This document shows, in pieces, positions 23,222 through 31,501 of a DNA stretch of 64,000 nucleotides; within the stretch, counting starts at the first letter, position 1, and each line of letters starts with the position of its first letter. The notes under the pieces are model-generated. The model had not been told where the DNA came from. It saw only the letters and a list, made by a program, of their open reading frames with translations, and made no database searches. Both the position numbers and the translations under genes were made by a program. Origin of the DNA: JAZBPO01 sp963691775 (GTDB lineage Bacteria; Pseudomonadota; Gammaproteobacteria; Pseudomonadales; Azotimanducaceae). Location of the stretch: NCBI GenBank assembly GCA_963691775.1, contig OY829369.1, positions 2,914,001 through 2,978,000 of the forward strand, written 5' to 3'.

Positions 23222-23866
23222 ATGAATCTTTCCATCGCGGCACCCGGCTCGGGTGCAGAGTCGGTAGAAGTCTCCGAAGCCACCTTCGGACGCGAGTTCA
23301 ACGAGGCGCTCGTGCACCAGGTCGTTGTCGCCTACATGGCGGGTGCGCGGCAGGGCACCAAGGCTCAGAAAACGCGCAGTGACGTCGCTGGCGGCGGCAA
23401 GAAGCCGTGGCGGCAGAAGGGTACGGGCAGAGCCCGGGCGGGCACGATTCGCAGCCCGATCTGGCGTGGGGGCGGCGTGACTTTCGCAGCGCGCCCGCGT
23501 GATTTCTCTCAGAAAGTGAATCGCAAGATGTACCGCGGCGCCATGTGCTCGATTCTGTCGGAGCTCATTCGGCAGGACCGCCTGGTCGTCGTCGAGGCGT
23601 TCACCATCGACGCGCCGAAAACGAAAGGGCTTGTGGCGAAGCTTGCCGAGCTTGATCTCGCGAGCGTGCTCATCGTTACCGAGAGCGTGGATGAAAACCT
23701 CTATCTCTCCGCCAGAAATCTCAAGGACGTTGATGTCCTTGACGTGGCGGCGACTAATCCAGTCAGCCTGCTCAGCCATGAGAAGGTGCTTATCACCGTT
23801 GCTGCGCTCAAGCAGTTTGAGGCTCAGCTCACGGCAGCAGTCGTGAACGAGGAGGAGGCGGCATGA
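23222..23866 (+). CDS. rplD: 50S ribosomal protein L4
   Basis: L4 lines the exit tunnel with a long loop, seen here as QGTKAQKTRSDVAGGGKKPW and the following RQKGTGRARAGTIRSP (about 42-77). In E. coli it also represses the S10 operon by binding the leader. The protein is 214 residues. ATG at 23222 with AGGGAA upstream; an in-frame GTG-type start at 23192 would overlap rplC and lacks family support. It overlaps rplW by four bases (ATGA). Confidence 0.98.
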   Translation: MNLSIAAPGSGAESVEVSEATFGREFNEALVHQVVVAYMAGARQGTKAQKTRSDVAGGGKKPWRQKGTGRARAGTIRSPIWRGGGVTFAARPRDFSQKVNRKMYRGAMCSILSELIRQDRLVVVEAFTIDAPKTKGLVAKLAELDLASVLIVTESVDENLYLSARNLKDVDVLDVAATNPVSLLSHEKVLITVAALKQFEAQLTAAVVNEEEAA

Positions 23867-24159
23867 ACCTCGAGCGTCTGTACAAGGTGCTCCTCGGGCC
23901 GCATATCTCCGAGAAGAGCACGCTCGCTGGCGAGGCCAGCAACAGCTACACGTTCAAGGTCGTTCCGGATGCGACCAAGCCGGAAATCAAGGCTGCGGTA
24001 GAGCAGATCTTTGAGGTTCGCGTCGAATCGGTGAACACCATGAACGTGAAGGGCAAGGTCAAGCGCACCATGCGCGGGACCTCGCGACGCAAGAATTGGA
24101 AGAAGGCGATCGTGCGTCTGGCTGAGGGCCAGGCCATCGATTTCGCCCCGGCGGAATAA
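23863..24159 (+). CDS. rplW: 50S ribosomal protein L23
   Basis: L23 surrounds the exit of the peptide tunnel and docks trigger factor and SRP. The 98-residue protein has LLGPHISEKSTLAGEASN at its N-terminus (about 9-26) and the RNA-binding loop GKVKRTMRGTSRRKNWKKA near 64-82. ATGA overlap with rplD indicates coupled translation. Confidence 0.98.
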   Translation: MNLERLYKVLLGPHISEKSTLAGEASNSYTFKVVPDATKPEIKAAVEQIFEVRVESVNTMNVKGKVKRTMRGTSRRKNWKKAIVRLAEGQAIDFAPAE

Positions 24160-24174
24160 CGAGGAAGCGCGAAG

Positions 24175-25005
24175 ATGCCCGTTATCAAGGCTAAACCCAC
24201 GTCGCCAGGCCGCCGGTTCGTCGTCCAGGTCAAGACGCCGGATCTGCATAAAGGTGCGCCGCACAAGCCGCTGCTTGAAAAGCAGTCGCGCTCCGGAGGT
24301 CGCAACAACGCAGGTCGCATCTCCACTCGCCACGTTGGCGGCGGGCATAAACAGCATTACCGCCTGATAGATTTCCGTCGTAACAAGGACGGTGTCCCGG
24401 GTGTCGTTGAACGTCTTGAGTACGACCCCAACCGCAGCGCGCATATCGCACTGATCAAGTATCTCGACGGTGACCGCCGCTACATTCTTGCGCCGAAGGG
24501 CGTCAAGGCGGGAGACCCGATCAGCTCCGGAGTGGATGCGCCGATCAAGCCGGGCAGCGCCCTTCCGCTGCGCAACATCCCGGTTGGTACCGTAATTCAC
24601 AACATCGAGCTGAAGCCCGGGAAGGGCGGCCAGATTGCACGCTCGGCGGGCGTCTCTGCGCAGCTTGTAGCGCGCGAGGGGGCCTACGCTACCCTGCGAC
24701 TGAAGTCCGGCGAGATGCGTCGCGTTCTCGGCGAATGCCGAGCGACCATCGGTGAAGTCGGTAATTCAGAGCACAGTCTCCGCTCGCTCGGGAAGGCCGG
24801 CGCAAAGCGCTGGCGCGGCGTGCGCCCGACGGTGCGCGGTGTCGTGATGAATCCGGTAGATCACCCCCATGGCGGCGGCGAAGGCCGTACGTCCGGCGGC
24901 CGCCATCCGGTGTCGCCCTGGGGCATGCCGACCAAGGGTCACAAAACCCGCAAGAACAAGCGCACCGACAAGATGATCGTGCGCCGCCGCCGTTCGCGTA
25001 AGTAA
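24175..25005 (+). CDS. rplB: 50S ribosomal protein L2
   Basis: L2 is required for peptidyl transferase activity and subunit joining. The 276-residue protein has an OB-fold and SH3-like core, and the conserved C-terminal stretch VVMNPVDHPHGGGEGRT near 223-239, including the histidine important for activity. It ends in the lysine/arginine tail typical of L2. It lies between rplW and rpsS. Confidence 0.99.
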   Translation: MPVIKAKPTSPGRRFVVQVKTPDLHKGAPHKPLLEKQSRSGGRNNAGRISTRHVGGGHKQHYRLIDFRRNKDGVPGVVERLEYDPNRSAHIALIKYLDGDRRYILAPKGVKAGDPISSGVDAPIKPGSALPLRNIPVGTVIHNIELKPGKGGQIARSAGVSAQLVAREGAYATLRLKSGEMRRVLGECRATIGEVGNSEHSLRSLGKAGAKRWRGVRPTVRGVVMNPVDHPHGGGEGRTSGGRHPVSPWGMPTKGHKTRKNKRTDKMIVRRRRSRK

Positions 25006-25015
25006 GGAGATCAGC

Positions 25016-25291
25016 GTGCCGCGTTCACTGCATAAGGGACCGTTCGTCGACCTCCACCTCATGGCGAAGGTGGAGAAGGCGGTCGAGTCGAACGATAAGC
25101 GTCCGATCAAGACCTGGTCGCGCCGCTCGATGATTCTGCCGGAGATGGTCGGTCTGACCATTGCCGTGCACAACGGCCGCCAGCATGTGCCTGTTCTGAT
25201 CAACGAAGAGATGGTCGGCCACAAGCTTGGCGAATTCGCGCTCACTCGCACCTTCCGCGGCCACCAGGCCGACAAGAAGGCGCGGCGTTGA
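25016..25291 (+). CDS. rpsS: 30S ribosomal protein S19
   Basis: S19 sits in the 30S head with S13. The 91-residue protein begins MPRSLHKGPFVDLHLMAKVE and contains MVGLTIAVHNGRQHVPVLI near residues 42-60. Start is GTG with AAGGAGAT a few bases upstream, directly after rplB. Confidence 0.98.
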   Translation: MPRSLHKGPFVDLHLMAKVEKAVESNDKRPIKTWSRRSMILPEMVGLTIAVHNGRQHVPVLINEEMVGHKLGEFALTRTFRGHQADKKARR

Positions 25292-25317
25292 CCGCCGGCC
25301 GTCACGAGGATACGTAG

Positions 25318-25650
25318 ATGGAAGTTTCCGCTACTGCAAAGCGCATCCGTATGTCCGCCCAGAAGGTTCGCCTTGTCGCAGACCAGATTCGGGGCGAAGA
25401 CGTTGCGAAGGCGCTCGACATCCTGAGCTACAGCACCAAGGCGGCAGCGCTGCCCGTGCGAAAGGCGTTGGAGTCCGCGATCGCGAATGCCGAGCACAAC
25501 GAAGGCGCCGACGTCGATGAGCTTCGCGTTGCACGCATCTTTGTCAACGAAGGCATGACGCTGAAGCGCATCAAGCCGCGGGCGAAGGGTCGCGCGGACC
25601 GGATTTTCAAGCGCACGTGTCATATCACCGTCGCCGTCTCTGACGACTGA
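25318..25650 (+). CDS. rplV: 50S ribosomal protein L22
   Basis: L22 contacts all 23S domains and narrows the exit tunnel. The 110-residue protein starts MEVSATAKRIRMSAQKVRLV and has the tunnel hairpin LKRIKPRAKGRADRIFKRTC near residues 82-101. No macrolide-resistance-type deletion is evident in the loop. It lies between rpsS and rpsC. Confidence 0.98.
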   Translation: MEVSATAKRIRMSAQKVRLVADQIRGEDVAKALDILSYSTKAAALPVRKALESAIANAEHNEGADVDELRVARIFVNEGMTLKRIKPRAKGRADRIFKRTCHITVAVSDD

Positions 25651-25672
25651 ACGGAACCGGGAGAACGACCGC

Positions 25673-26329
25673 ATGGGTCAGAAAGTCAATCCAGTCGGGT
25701 TCCGCCTCGGCATCGTCAAGGACCACACTTCGGTCTGGTACGCCGACAGCAAGTCGTATGCGGACAAGCTGCTGAACGACATCGAGGTGCGCGAGTACCT
25801 GCGCAAGCGCCTGGCGAGCGCGTCGGTCAGTCGCATCGACATCGAACGCCCGGCTCAGAGCGCGCGCTTGACGATCCATACGGCGCGCCCGGGCATCGTG
25901 ATCGGCAAGAAGGGTGAGGACGTCGAGCGTCTTCGCGGCGAGGTCTCGCGAATGATGGGTGTGCCGGTGCACATCAACATCGAGGAGATTCGCAAGCCCG
26001 AGCTCGACGCATATCTTGCGGCGCTCAACGTCGCGCAGCAGCTCGAGCGTCGTGTTCAGTTCCGCCGCGCCATGCGCCGCGTGCTGCAGAACGCCATGCG
26101 CCTCGGCGCAAAGGGGATCCGGATCCGCGTTGCCGGCCGGCTTGGTGGTGCAGATATCGCGCGCTCCGAGACCTACCGCGAAGGACGTGTCCCTCTGCAC
26201 ACACTGCGTGCAGACATCGACTACGCAACTGCCGAAGCCAACACGACCTACGGCGTAATCGGCGTGAAGGTTTGGATCTTCAAGGGTGAGGTCATCGGAC
26301 AAAAGGAGGACGAGAAGGCCGCAGGTTAA
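25673..26329 (+). CDS. rpsC: 30S ribosomal protein S3
   Basis: S3 forms the mRNA entry channel and helicase with S4 and S5. The 218-residue protein starts MGQKVNPVGFRLGIVKDHTS. It has the KH-type domain with PGIVIGKKGEDVERLR near 73-88 and a C-terminal domain containing GRLGGADIARSE. Length is near the E. coli 233; the C-terminal tail is a little shorter. Confidence 0.98.
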   Translation: MGQKVNPVGFRLGIVKDHTSVWYADSKSYADKLLNDIEVREYLRKRLASASVSRIDIERPAQSARLTIHTARPGIVIGKKGEDVERLRGEVSRMMGVPVHINIEEIRKPELDAYLAALNVAQQLERRVQFRRAMRRVLQNAMRLGAKGIRIRVAGRLGGADIARSETYREGRVPLHTLRADIDYATAEANTTYGVIGVKVWIFKGEVIGQKEDEKAAG

Positions 26330-26365
26330 GGCCAGATTCTCGTCCCCGGTAAGAGGTAGGCACTA

Positions 26366-26779
26366 ATGCTTCAGCCCAAGCGCACCAAGTTCCGCAAGAT
26401 GCAAAAGGGCCGCAATCGCGGTCTTGCTGAGCGCGGTAGCTCCGTCAGCTTTGGTGAATTCGGACTCAAGGCGACCGGCCGCGGGCGTCTGACCGCCCGC
26501 CAAATCGAGGCTGGACGTCGGGCCATGACGCGTCGCGTGAAGCGCGGCGGGAAGATCTGGATTCGCGTGTTCCCGGACAAGCCGATTACGCAGAAGCCGC
26601 TCGAAGTGCGTCAGGGCAAGGGTAAGGGTTCGGTCGAGTATTGGGTCTGCCAGATCCAGCCTGGCCGAGTGCTCTACGAGATGGAAGGGGTGGCTGAGGA
26701 CGTCGCGCGCGACGCGTTCCGCCTGGCGGCGACGAAGCTTCCGTTCGCCACCACCTTCGTAAAACGGACGGCGATGTGA
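26366..26779 (+). CDS. rplP: 50S ribosomal protein L16
   Basis: L16 organises the A site and 5S rRNA contacts. The 137-residue protein starts MLQPKRTKFRKMQKGRNRGL. It has GEFGLKATGRGRLTARQIEA near residues 31-50 and the RMGKGKG-type loop here as VRQGKGKGSVEYWV near 76-89. It overlaps the rpmC start by one base. Confidence 0.98.
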   Translation: MLQPKRTKFRKMQKGRNRGLAERGSSVSFGEFGLKATGRGRLTARQIEAGRRAMTRRVKRGGKIWIRVFPDKPITQKPLEVRQGKGKGSVEYWVCQIQPGRVLYEMEGVAEDVARDAFRLAATKLPFATTFVKRTAM

Positions 26780-26973
26780 TGAACGCAAGCGATCTGCGTG
26801 AAAAGACTGAAGCGGAGCTCCAGGAGGAGCTCATGCGACTGCTTAAGGACCAGTTCAACTACCGCATGAGCAAGGCGACGGGGCAGCTTGGTCAATCGCA
26901 CTTGCTCGGCGAGACGCGCCGCGACATAGCCCGCGTGCGCACGATCCTGCGTGAGAAGGTGACGCAAGCATGA
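26779..26973 (+). CDS. rpmC: 50S ribosomal protein L29
   Basis: L29 lies beside L23 at the tunnel exit. The 64-residue, mostly helical protein starts MNASDLREKTEAELQEEL and contains LKDQFNYRMSKATGQL. I use ATG 26779, which overlaps the rplP stop as TGATG; a GTG three bases earlier would add one methionine. It overlaps rpsQ by four bases (ATGA). Confidence 0.97.
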   Translation: MNASDLREKTEAELQEELMRLLKDQFNYRMSKATGQLGQSHLLGETRRDIARVRTILREKVTQA

Positions 26974-27266
26974 GTGATGTAACGACGCAGGCATCCGCAG
27001 AGGACGCAAAGGTCACGAATCCCCGGACGCTGTCCGGCACGGTCGTGAGCAACAAGATGGAGCAGACCGTGGTGGTGCGCATCGAGCGCCGGGTACAGCA
27101 CCCGCTGTACGGCAAGATCATTCGCCGTTCCACCAAGGTCCATGCGCATGACGCTGACAACCAGTGCGAGATCGGGGACGTCGTGACGGTGCGAGAGTGT
27201 GCACCGATCTCGAAGACCAAGAGCTGGACGCTGGTCAGCGTCGACGAGCGACCGGCACGCGTTTAA
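26970..27266 (+). CDS. rpsQ: 30S ribosomal protein S17
   Basis: S17 is an OB-fold primary 16S rRNA binder. The protein is 98 residues, about 14 longer than E. coli S17, because of an acidic/polar N-terminal extension (SDVTTQASAEDAKV) before the core, which begins near TLSGTVVSNKMEQTVVVRIE. The fold signature KVHAHDADNQCEIGDVV follows. ATGA overlap with rpmC fixes the start well. Confidence 0.97.
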   Translation: MSDVTTQASAEDAKVTNPRTLSGTVVSNKMEQTVVVRIERRVQHPLYGKIIRRSTKVHAHDADNQCEIGDVVTVRECAPISKTKSWTLVSVDERPARV

Positions 27267-27287
27267 CGCGCCAGGATAAACAGGTCT

Positions 27288-27308
27288 GGCAACCGCGGGA
27301 GCGGTGCC
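27288..27308 (+). other. Hairpin in the rpsQ-rplN spacer
   Basis: GGCAACCGC (27288-27296) pairs with GCGGTGCC (27301-27308) with a one-base bulge and a GGGA loop. It lies in the 57-bp gap where the spc operon begins in E. coli. I see no clear promoter here, so S10 and spc genes may be one transcript. Confidence 0.35.
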
Positions 27309-27323
27309 TGACGGAGAGGAACG

Positions 27324-27692
27324 ATGATCCAGACACAAACGATGCTCGACATCGCCGACAACAGCGGCGCACGCCGAGTCATGTGCATCAAGGTGCTCGG
27401 CGGTTCGCATCGGCGCTACGCGCGTGTCGGCGACATCATCAAGGTCACGGTTAAGGAAGCCACACCCCGCGGTCGCGTCAAGAAAGGCCAGGTCGTAACC
27501 GCAGTCGTCGTGCGCACGAAAAAGGGTGTGCGCCGCCCGGACGGTTCGATCATCCGCTTTGACGACAATGCGGCAGTTCTCCTTAACCAGAACAATCAGC
27601 CCATCGGTACCCGGATCTTCGGCCCGGTCACCCGCGAGCTGCGCAGTGAGAACTTCATGCGCATCGTCTCGCTGGCCCCCGAAGTGCTCTGA
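27324..27692 (+). CDS. rplN: 50S ribosomal protein L14
   Basis: L14 forms intersubunit bridges and contacts RsfS during silencing. The 122-residue protein begins MIQTQTMLDIADNSGARRVM and has RPDGSIIRFDDNAAVLLNQN at about 72-91. Length is normal. First gene of the spc gene set; rsfS is also in this window. Confidence 0.99.
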   Translation: MIQTQTMLDIADNSGARRVMCIKVLGGSHRRYARVGDIIKVTVKEATPRGRVKKGQVVTAVVVRTKKGVRRPDGSIIRFDDNAAVLLNQNNQPIGTRIFGPVTRELRSENFMRIVSLAPEVL

Positions 27693-27703
27693 GGAAGGCA
27701 GGC

Positions 27704-28018
27704 ATGCGGAAGATCAAGCGCAACGACGAAGTTGTCGTCATCACGGGCCGGGACAAGGGCAAGCGTGGCGACGTTATCCGGGTTCTGGACGACGGCCGCG
27801 CCCTCGTATCGGGCGTCAATATCGTGAAGAAACACACGAAGCCGAACCCCTATGCGAACGAGCCTGGTGGCATCAAGGAGAAGGAAGCACCTATCCAGCT
27901 TTCGAACCTCGCCATCTGGAACGCCGACGAGGCGCGCGCCGACCGGGTCGGCATTCGTGAAGAGGACGGCAAGAACGTCCGATTCTTCAAGTCCACCGGC
28001 AAGACCATCGAGTCCTGA
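27704..28018 (+). CDS. rplX: 50S ribosomal protein L24
   Basis: L24 starts 50S assembly. The 104-residue protein has the KOW motif NDEVVVITGRDKGKRGDVIR at about 6-25 and GVNIVKKHTKPNP near 37-49. It is 11 bp after rplN and 5 bp before rplE. Confidence 0.98.
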   Translation: MRKIKRNDEVVVITGRDKGKRGDVIRVLDDGRALVSGVNIVKKHTKPNPYANEPGGIKEKEAPIQLSNLAIWNADEARADRVGIREEDGKNVRFFKSTGKTIES

Positions 28019-28023
28019 CAGCC

Positions 28024-28581
28024 ATGACGACGCTACTCGAGCAGAAGTACAAGGGCGAGATCGTTCCGGCGCTGATGGAGCAGTTCAAATACGGCTCCGT
28101 CATGGAAGTGCCGCGTCTCACCAAGGTGACGCTGAACATGGGTCTCGGCGAGGCCGTTGCTGATCGCAAGATGATCGACAATGCCGTCGCGGACATGACC
28201 GCGATTGCTGGCCAGAAGCCGGTTGTTACGGTGGCGCGCAAGTCCATCGCTGGTTTCAAGATCCGCGACGGCTACCCGATCGGTTGCAAGGTGACGCTAC
28301 GGCGCGCGCGCATGTACGAGTTCCTTGAGCGCCTTATCAACATTGCCATTCCCCGCGTTCGTGACTTCCGCGGTTTGTCCGCCAAGTCCTTCGACGGCAT
28401 GGGGAATTATTCGATGGGCTTCAACGAGCAGATCGTTTTCCCGGAGATCGACTACGACAAGGTCGACAAGCTCCGTGGCCTCGACATCAACATCACCACG
28501 ACGGCAAAGACCGACGAGGAAGCTCGCGCACTGTTGGGCGCGATCAATTTCCCGTTCCGGCAGGCTGGAGGACAGGCCTGA
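28024..28581 (+). CDS. rplE: 50S ribosomal protein L5
   Basis: L5 binds 5S rRNA with L18. The 185-residue protein contains VPRLTKVTLNMGLGEAVADR near 29-48, TVARKSIAGFKIRDGYPIGC near 70-89 and VRDFRGLSAKSFDGMGNYSM in the central part. It overlaps rpsN by one base (TGATG). Confidence 0.98.
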   Translation: MTTLLEQKYKGEIVPALMEQFKYGSVMEVPRLTKVTLNMGLGEAVADRKMIDNAVADMTAIAGQKPVVTVARKSIAGFKIRDGYPIGCKVTLRRARMYEFLERLINIAIPRVRDFRGLSAKSFDGMGNYSMGFNEQIVFPEIDYDKVDKLRGLDINITTTAKTDEEARALLGAINFPFRQAGGQA

Positions 28582-28886
28582 TGGCCAAGAAGAGCATGAT
28601 CGAGCGCGAAGCCAAGCGCGCGAAGCTGGCTGCTCGGTTCGCCGAGAAGCGGGCGAAGCTGAAGGCGATCATCAATGACCGCGAGGCTTCGGACGAAGAC
28701 AAGTGGCAGGCGCAGATGGCACTCCAGAAGATGCCTCGCGATGCATCTCCTGTCCGGCGCCAGCGTCGCTGCCGAATCACCGGCCGTCCGCACGCGGTGT
28801 ATCGCAAGTTCGGTCTTGCACGGAACAAGCTTCGTGAAGCAGCCATGCGCGGGGACGTCCCGGGCCTGGTCAAGGCCAGCTGGTAA
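28581..28886 (+). CDS. rpsN: 30S ribosomal protein S14 (long, zinc-free form)
   Basis: S14 assembles late into the 30S head. The 101-residue form lacks the CxxC pairs of the short zinc-binding type; it starts MAKKSMIEREAKRAKLAARF and ends with GLARNKLREAAMRGDVPGL. This is the usual gammaproteobacterial version. TGATG coupling to rplE. Confidence 0.98.
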   Translation: MAKKSMIEREAKRAKLAARFAEKRAKLKAIINDREASDEDKWQAQMALQKMPRDASPVRRQRRCRITGRPHAVYRKFGLARNKLREAAMRGDVPGLVKASW

Positions 28887-28900
28887 GAGAGGGAACCAAT

Positions 28901-29293
28901 ATGAGCATGCAGGATCCCATCTCGGACATGCTGACGCGTATCCGGAACGCACAGGGTCGGCGCAAGGCATCGGTGACGATGCCGGCTTCCAAGATCAAGC
29001 AGGCGATCTGTGTCGTCCTTCAGGACGAGGGCTACATCGCGAGCTTCTCCGTGTCCGAGGACGCAAAGCCGGAGATGACGGTCGAGCTCAAGTATCACCA
29101 GGGCCAGCCGGTGATAGAGGAGATCAAGCGCATCAGCCGTCCCGGTCTCCGCAGCTACAAGCCCCAGGGCGAGCTGCCGCAGGTTCGCGGCGGTCTCGGC
29201 GTTGCCATCGTTAGCACCAATAAGGGCGTGATGACCGATCGCGCCGCCCGCGCCGCCGGTGTGGGTGGAGAGGTGCTCTGCACCGTCTTCTGA
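28901..29293 (+). CDS. rpsH: 30S ribosomal protein S8
   Basis: S8 is a primary 16S rRNA binder and in E. coli the translational repressor of the spc operon, acting at the rplE start. The 130-residue protein begins MSMQDPISDMLTRIRNAQGR and contains GLGVAIVSTNKGVMTDRAAR near residues 101-120. Normal length; good SD (AGAGGGAA). Confidence 0.98.
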   Translation: MSMQDPISDMLTRIRNAQGRRKASVTMPASKIKQAICVVLQDEGYIASFSVSEDAKPEMTVELKYHQGQPVIEEIKRISRPGLRSYKPQGELPQVRGGLGVAIVSTNKGVMTDRAARAAGVGGEVLCTVF

Positions 29294-29305
29294 CGGGAGT
29301 TTGTC

Positions 29306-29839
29306 ATGTCGAGAATCGCGAAGAATCCGATCGCCGTCCCTTCGGGCGTCGAGATCAACCTCGCCGCCAATCAGCTGAAGGTGAAGGGCGGCAAGGGTGA
29401 GCTGTCGATGGCGATCAACCCCGCCGTCGAAGTGAAGTTCGAGGATGGACAGCTCACGTTCGCGCCTGCGGGCCAGGCGGAGAACGGTTGGGCGCAGGCC
29501 GGTACGGCACGCGCAGTTGCCAATAATCTGGTGCGCGGCGTCACCGAGGGCTTCGAGAAGAAGCTGCAGCTCGTTGGCGTCGGTTATCGAGCGCAGGCGC
29601 AGGGCAAGAAGCTGAATCTGTCACTCGGCTTCTCGCACCCGGTGGAGTACGAGCTGCCGGAAGGGATCACGGCCGAGACGCCGTCGCAGACCGAGATTGT
29701 CATCAAGGGCATCGACAAGCAGCGCGTGGGTCAGGTTTCTGCCGAGATCCGCGCCTACCGACCACCCGAGCCCTACAAGGGCAAGGGCGTGCGCTATGCG
29801 GACGAGTATGTCCGCCGTAAGGAAGCGAAGAAGAAGTGA
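29306..29839 (+). CDS. rplF: 50S ribosomal protein L6
   Basis: L6 lies near the factor-binding site. The 177-residue, two-repeat protein starts MSRIAKNPIAVPSGVEINLA and has the C-terminal signature AEIRAYRPPEPYKGKGVRYA near 149-168. It precedes rplR by 70 bp. Confidence 0.98.
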   Translation: MSRIAKNPIAVPSGVEINLAANQLKVKGGKGELSMAINPAVEVKFEDGQLTFAPAGQAENGWAQAGTARAVANNLVRGVTEGFEKKLQLVGVGYRAQAQGKKLNLSLGFSHPVEYELPEGITAETPSQTEIVIKGIDKQRVGQVSAEIRAYRPPEPYKGKGVRYADEYVRRKEAKKK

Positions 29840-29909
29840 CCCGAATACGCGTATGACGGCTTCGGTCGTGGAGCGCGGTTCCCATACGGACACTCCAGGA
29901 AAGACAAGC

Positions 29910-30266
29910 ATGAAACCGAATCAGAAGAAGCTGGCGCGTCTGCGTCGCGCCCGTCGCGGCAGAGCCCATATGCGTCGCCTCGGCGCGCATCGACTGGCCG
30001 TGCACCGTTCCGCACAGCACATCTATGCACAGGTGATCACGCCGGACGGTGCGCGCGTACTTGCTTCCGCGTCGACGCTCGATGCGTCGCTGCGCGATGG
30101 CGCGACCAGCAACGCCGATGCCGCTGCCAAGGTTGGTGCACTCATTGCCGAGCGGGCGAAGAGCGTTGGCATTTCCGCCGTCGCGTTCGATCGCGCCGGC
30201 TTCAAGTATCACGGGCGCGTGAAGGCGCTGGCCGAAGCGGCCCGCGAGGCCGGACTGGAGTTCTGA
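29910..30266 (+). CDS. rplR: 50S ribosomal protein L18
   Basis: L18 binds 5S rRNA. The 118-residue protein begins MKPNQKKLARLRRARRGRAH, a basic N-terminus, and contains RLAVHRSAQHIYAQVI and FDRAGFKYHGRVKALAEAAR. The ATG at 29910 with CAGGAAAG upstream fits the family; the longer in-frame start at 29697 lies inside rplF and is rejected. Confidence 0.97.
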   Translation: MKPNQKKLARLRRARRGRAHMRRLGAHRLAVHRSAQHIYAQVITPDGARVLASASTLDASLRDGATSNADAAAKVGALIAERAKSVGISAVAFDRAGFKYHGRVKALAEAAREAGLEF

Positions 30267-30270
30267 GGCA

Positions 30271-30774
30271 ATGGCATACGCAGATGAAGTCCGCGAAGAA
30301 GGTCTGGTCGAGAAGCTCGTTCAGATCAATCGCGTCGCAAAGGTCGTCAAAGGTGGCCGAATCTTCGGTTTCACCGCGCTTGCCGTTGTAGGCGACGGCG
30401 CGGGCCGTGTCGGCTTTGGGCGCGGCAAAGCACGTGAAGTGCCGACGGCAATCCAGAAGGCCATGGAAAGCGCGCGCCGCAACATGATCGAGGTCGATCT
30501 CAACGGCTCGACGATCCAGTACGCGACCACGGCTCGCCACGGTGCCTCGAAGGTCTACATGCAGCCGGCCTCCGAAGGTACTGGCGTCATCGCGGGCGGC
30601 ACGATGCGTGCGCTGCTCGAAGCGGCTGGCGTGCATAACGTGCTCGCCAAGTGCTATGGCTCGACGAATCCCGTGAACGTTGTCCAAGCAACCTTCAAGG
30701 CCCTCAAGGAAATGCGCTCCCCAGCGTCGATCGCTGCCAAGCGCGGCAAGACGGTCGAGGAGCTCGTCGGCTGA
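30271..30774 (+). CDS. rpsE: 30S ribosomal protein S5
   Basis: S5 shapes the mRNA entry site with S3 and S4. The 167-residue protein has LVEKLVQINRVAKVVKGGRI near 11-30 (spectinomycin loop residues unchanged in type) and GRVGFGRGKAREVPTAIQKA near 46-65. Start four bases after rplR. Confidence 0.98.
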   Translation: MAYADEVREEGLVEKLVQINRVAKVVKGGRIFGFTALAVVGDGAGRVGFGRGKAREVPTAIQKAMESARRNMIEVDLNGSTIQYATTARHGASKVYMQPASEGTGVIAGGTMRALLEAAGVHNVLAKCYGSTNPVNVVQATFKALKEMRSPASIAAKRGKTVEELVG

Positions 30775-30809
30775 TCGCCGGCGACGCATCCAAGAGAGAG
30801 ATACATGAA

Positions 30810-30995
30810 ATGGCTGACAACATGATTCGTGTCACGCAGATCAAGAGCACGGCAGGCCGTCTGAAGAAGCATCAGGCGTGCGTGCGCGGTCTCGGTCTGC
30901 GTCGCATCGGCCACACGGTGGAGGTCGAAGACACGCCTTCCGTGCGCGGCATGATCAACAAGGTTCCGTACCTGGTGCGGGTGGAAGGAGAGTGA
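30810..30995 (+). CDS. rpmD: 50S ribosomal protein L30
   Basis: L30 is a small late 50S protein. The 61-residue protein contains IRVTQIKSTAGRLKKHQACV and RGLGLRRIGHTVEVEDTP. I use ATG 30810 (MADNMIRV), the first in-frame ATG after the AGAGAG segment; starting at the internal ATG 30822 would give 57 residues, also within family range. The long in-frame extension into rpsE is rejected. rplO follows after two bases. Confidence 0.95.
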   Translation: MADNMIRVTQIKSTAGRLKKHQACVRGLGLRRIGHTVEVEDTPSVRGMINKVPYLVRVEGE

Positions 30996-30997
30996 CC

Positions 30998-31471
30998 ATG
31001 CGCTTGAACGATCTGCGCCCGGCTCCGGGCAGCAAGCCGAAGGGCAAGCGCGTCGGTCGCGGCGCGGGCTCCGGTATGGGCAAGACCGCCACGCGCGGTG
31101 TGAAAGGTCAAAAGTCGCGTTCGGGCGGCGGCGTCAAGCCGGGATTCGAAGGTGGTCAGATGCCGCTCCAGCGTCGGGTGCCGAAGTTCGGCTTCTCGAG
31201 CCGTATCGGCCGCGTGACTGCTGAGGTTCGTCTTTCGGAGCTTGCGAAGGTCGAGGGTGACGTTGTGAACCTGGACACGCTCAAGGCCGCGAATGTGGTT
31301 CGCCGCAACATGAAGCGCGCGCGCATCGTCCTGTCCGGCGAGATCACGCGTGCGGTGCAGGTTCAGGGCATCCCCGTGACCAAGGGTGCGCGTGCAGCGA
31401 TCGAAGCCGCTGGCGGCACGATCAGCGACGTGGTCCCCGTTGCTGCAGAGGGGGGTACGGAAGAGGCCTGA
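30998..31471 (+). CDS. rplO: 50S ribosomal protein L15
   Basis: L15 is a 50S assembly protein with a glycine/arginine-rich N-terminal extension. The 157-residue protein starts MRLNDLRPAPGSKPKGKRVG and has GVKGQKSRSGGGVKPGFEGG near residues 34-53. ATG 30998 with GGAAGGAG upstream; the longer start at 30878 lies in rpmD and is rejected. Confidence 0.98.
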   Translation: MRLNDLRPAPGSKPKGKRVGRGAGSGMGKTATRGVKGQKSRSGGGVKPGFEGGQMPLQRRVPKFGFSSRIGRVTAEVRLSELAKVEGDVVNLDTLKAANVVRRNMKRARIVLSGEITRAVQVQGIPVTKGARAAIEAAGGTISDVVPVAAEGGTEEA

Positions 31472-31501
31472 GGCCGCTTCCGTCGAACGAAGGGCTAATC
31501 G

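Noticed and set aside
29697..29909. N-terminal extension of L18 back into rplF
   Set aside because: L18 family length and the SD before ATG 29910 support the shorter protein; the extension is a shadow of rplF.
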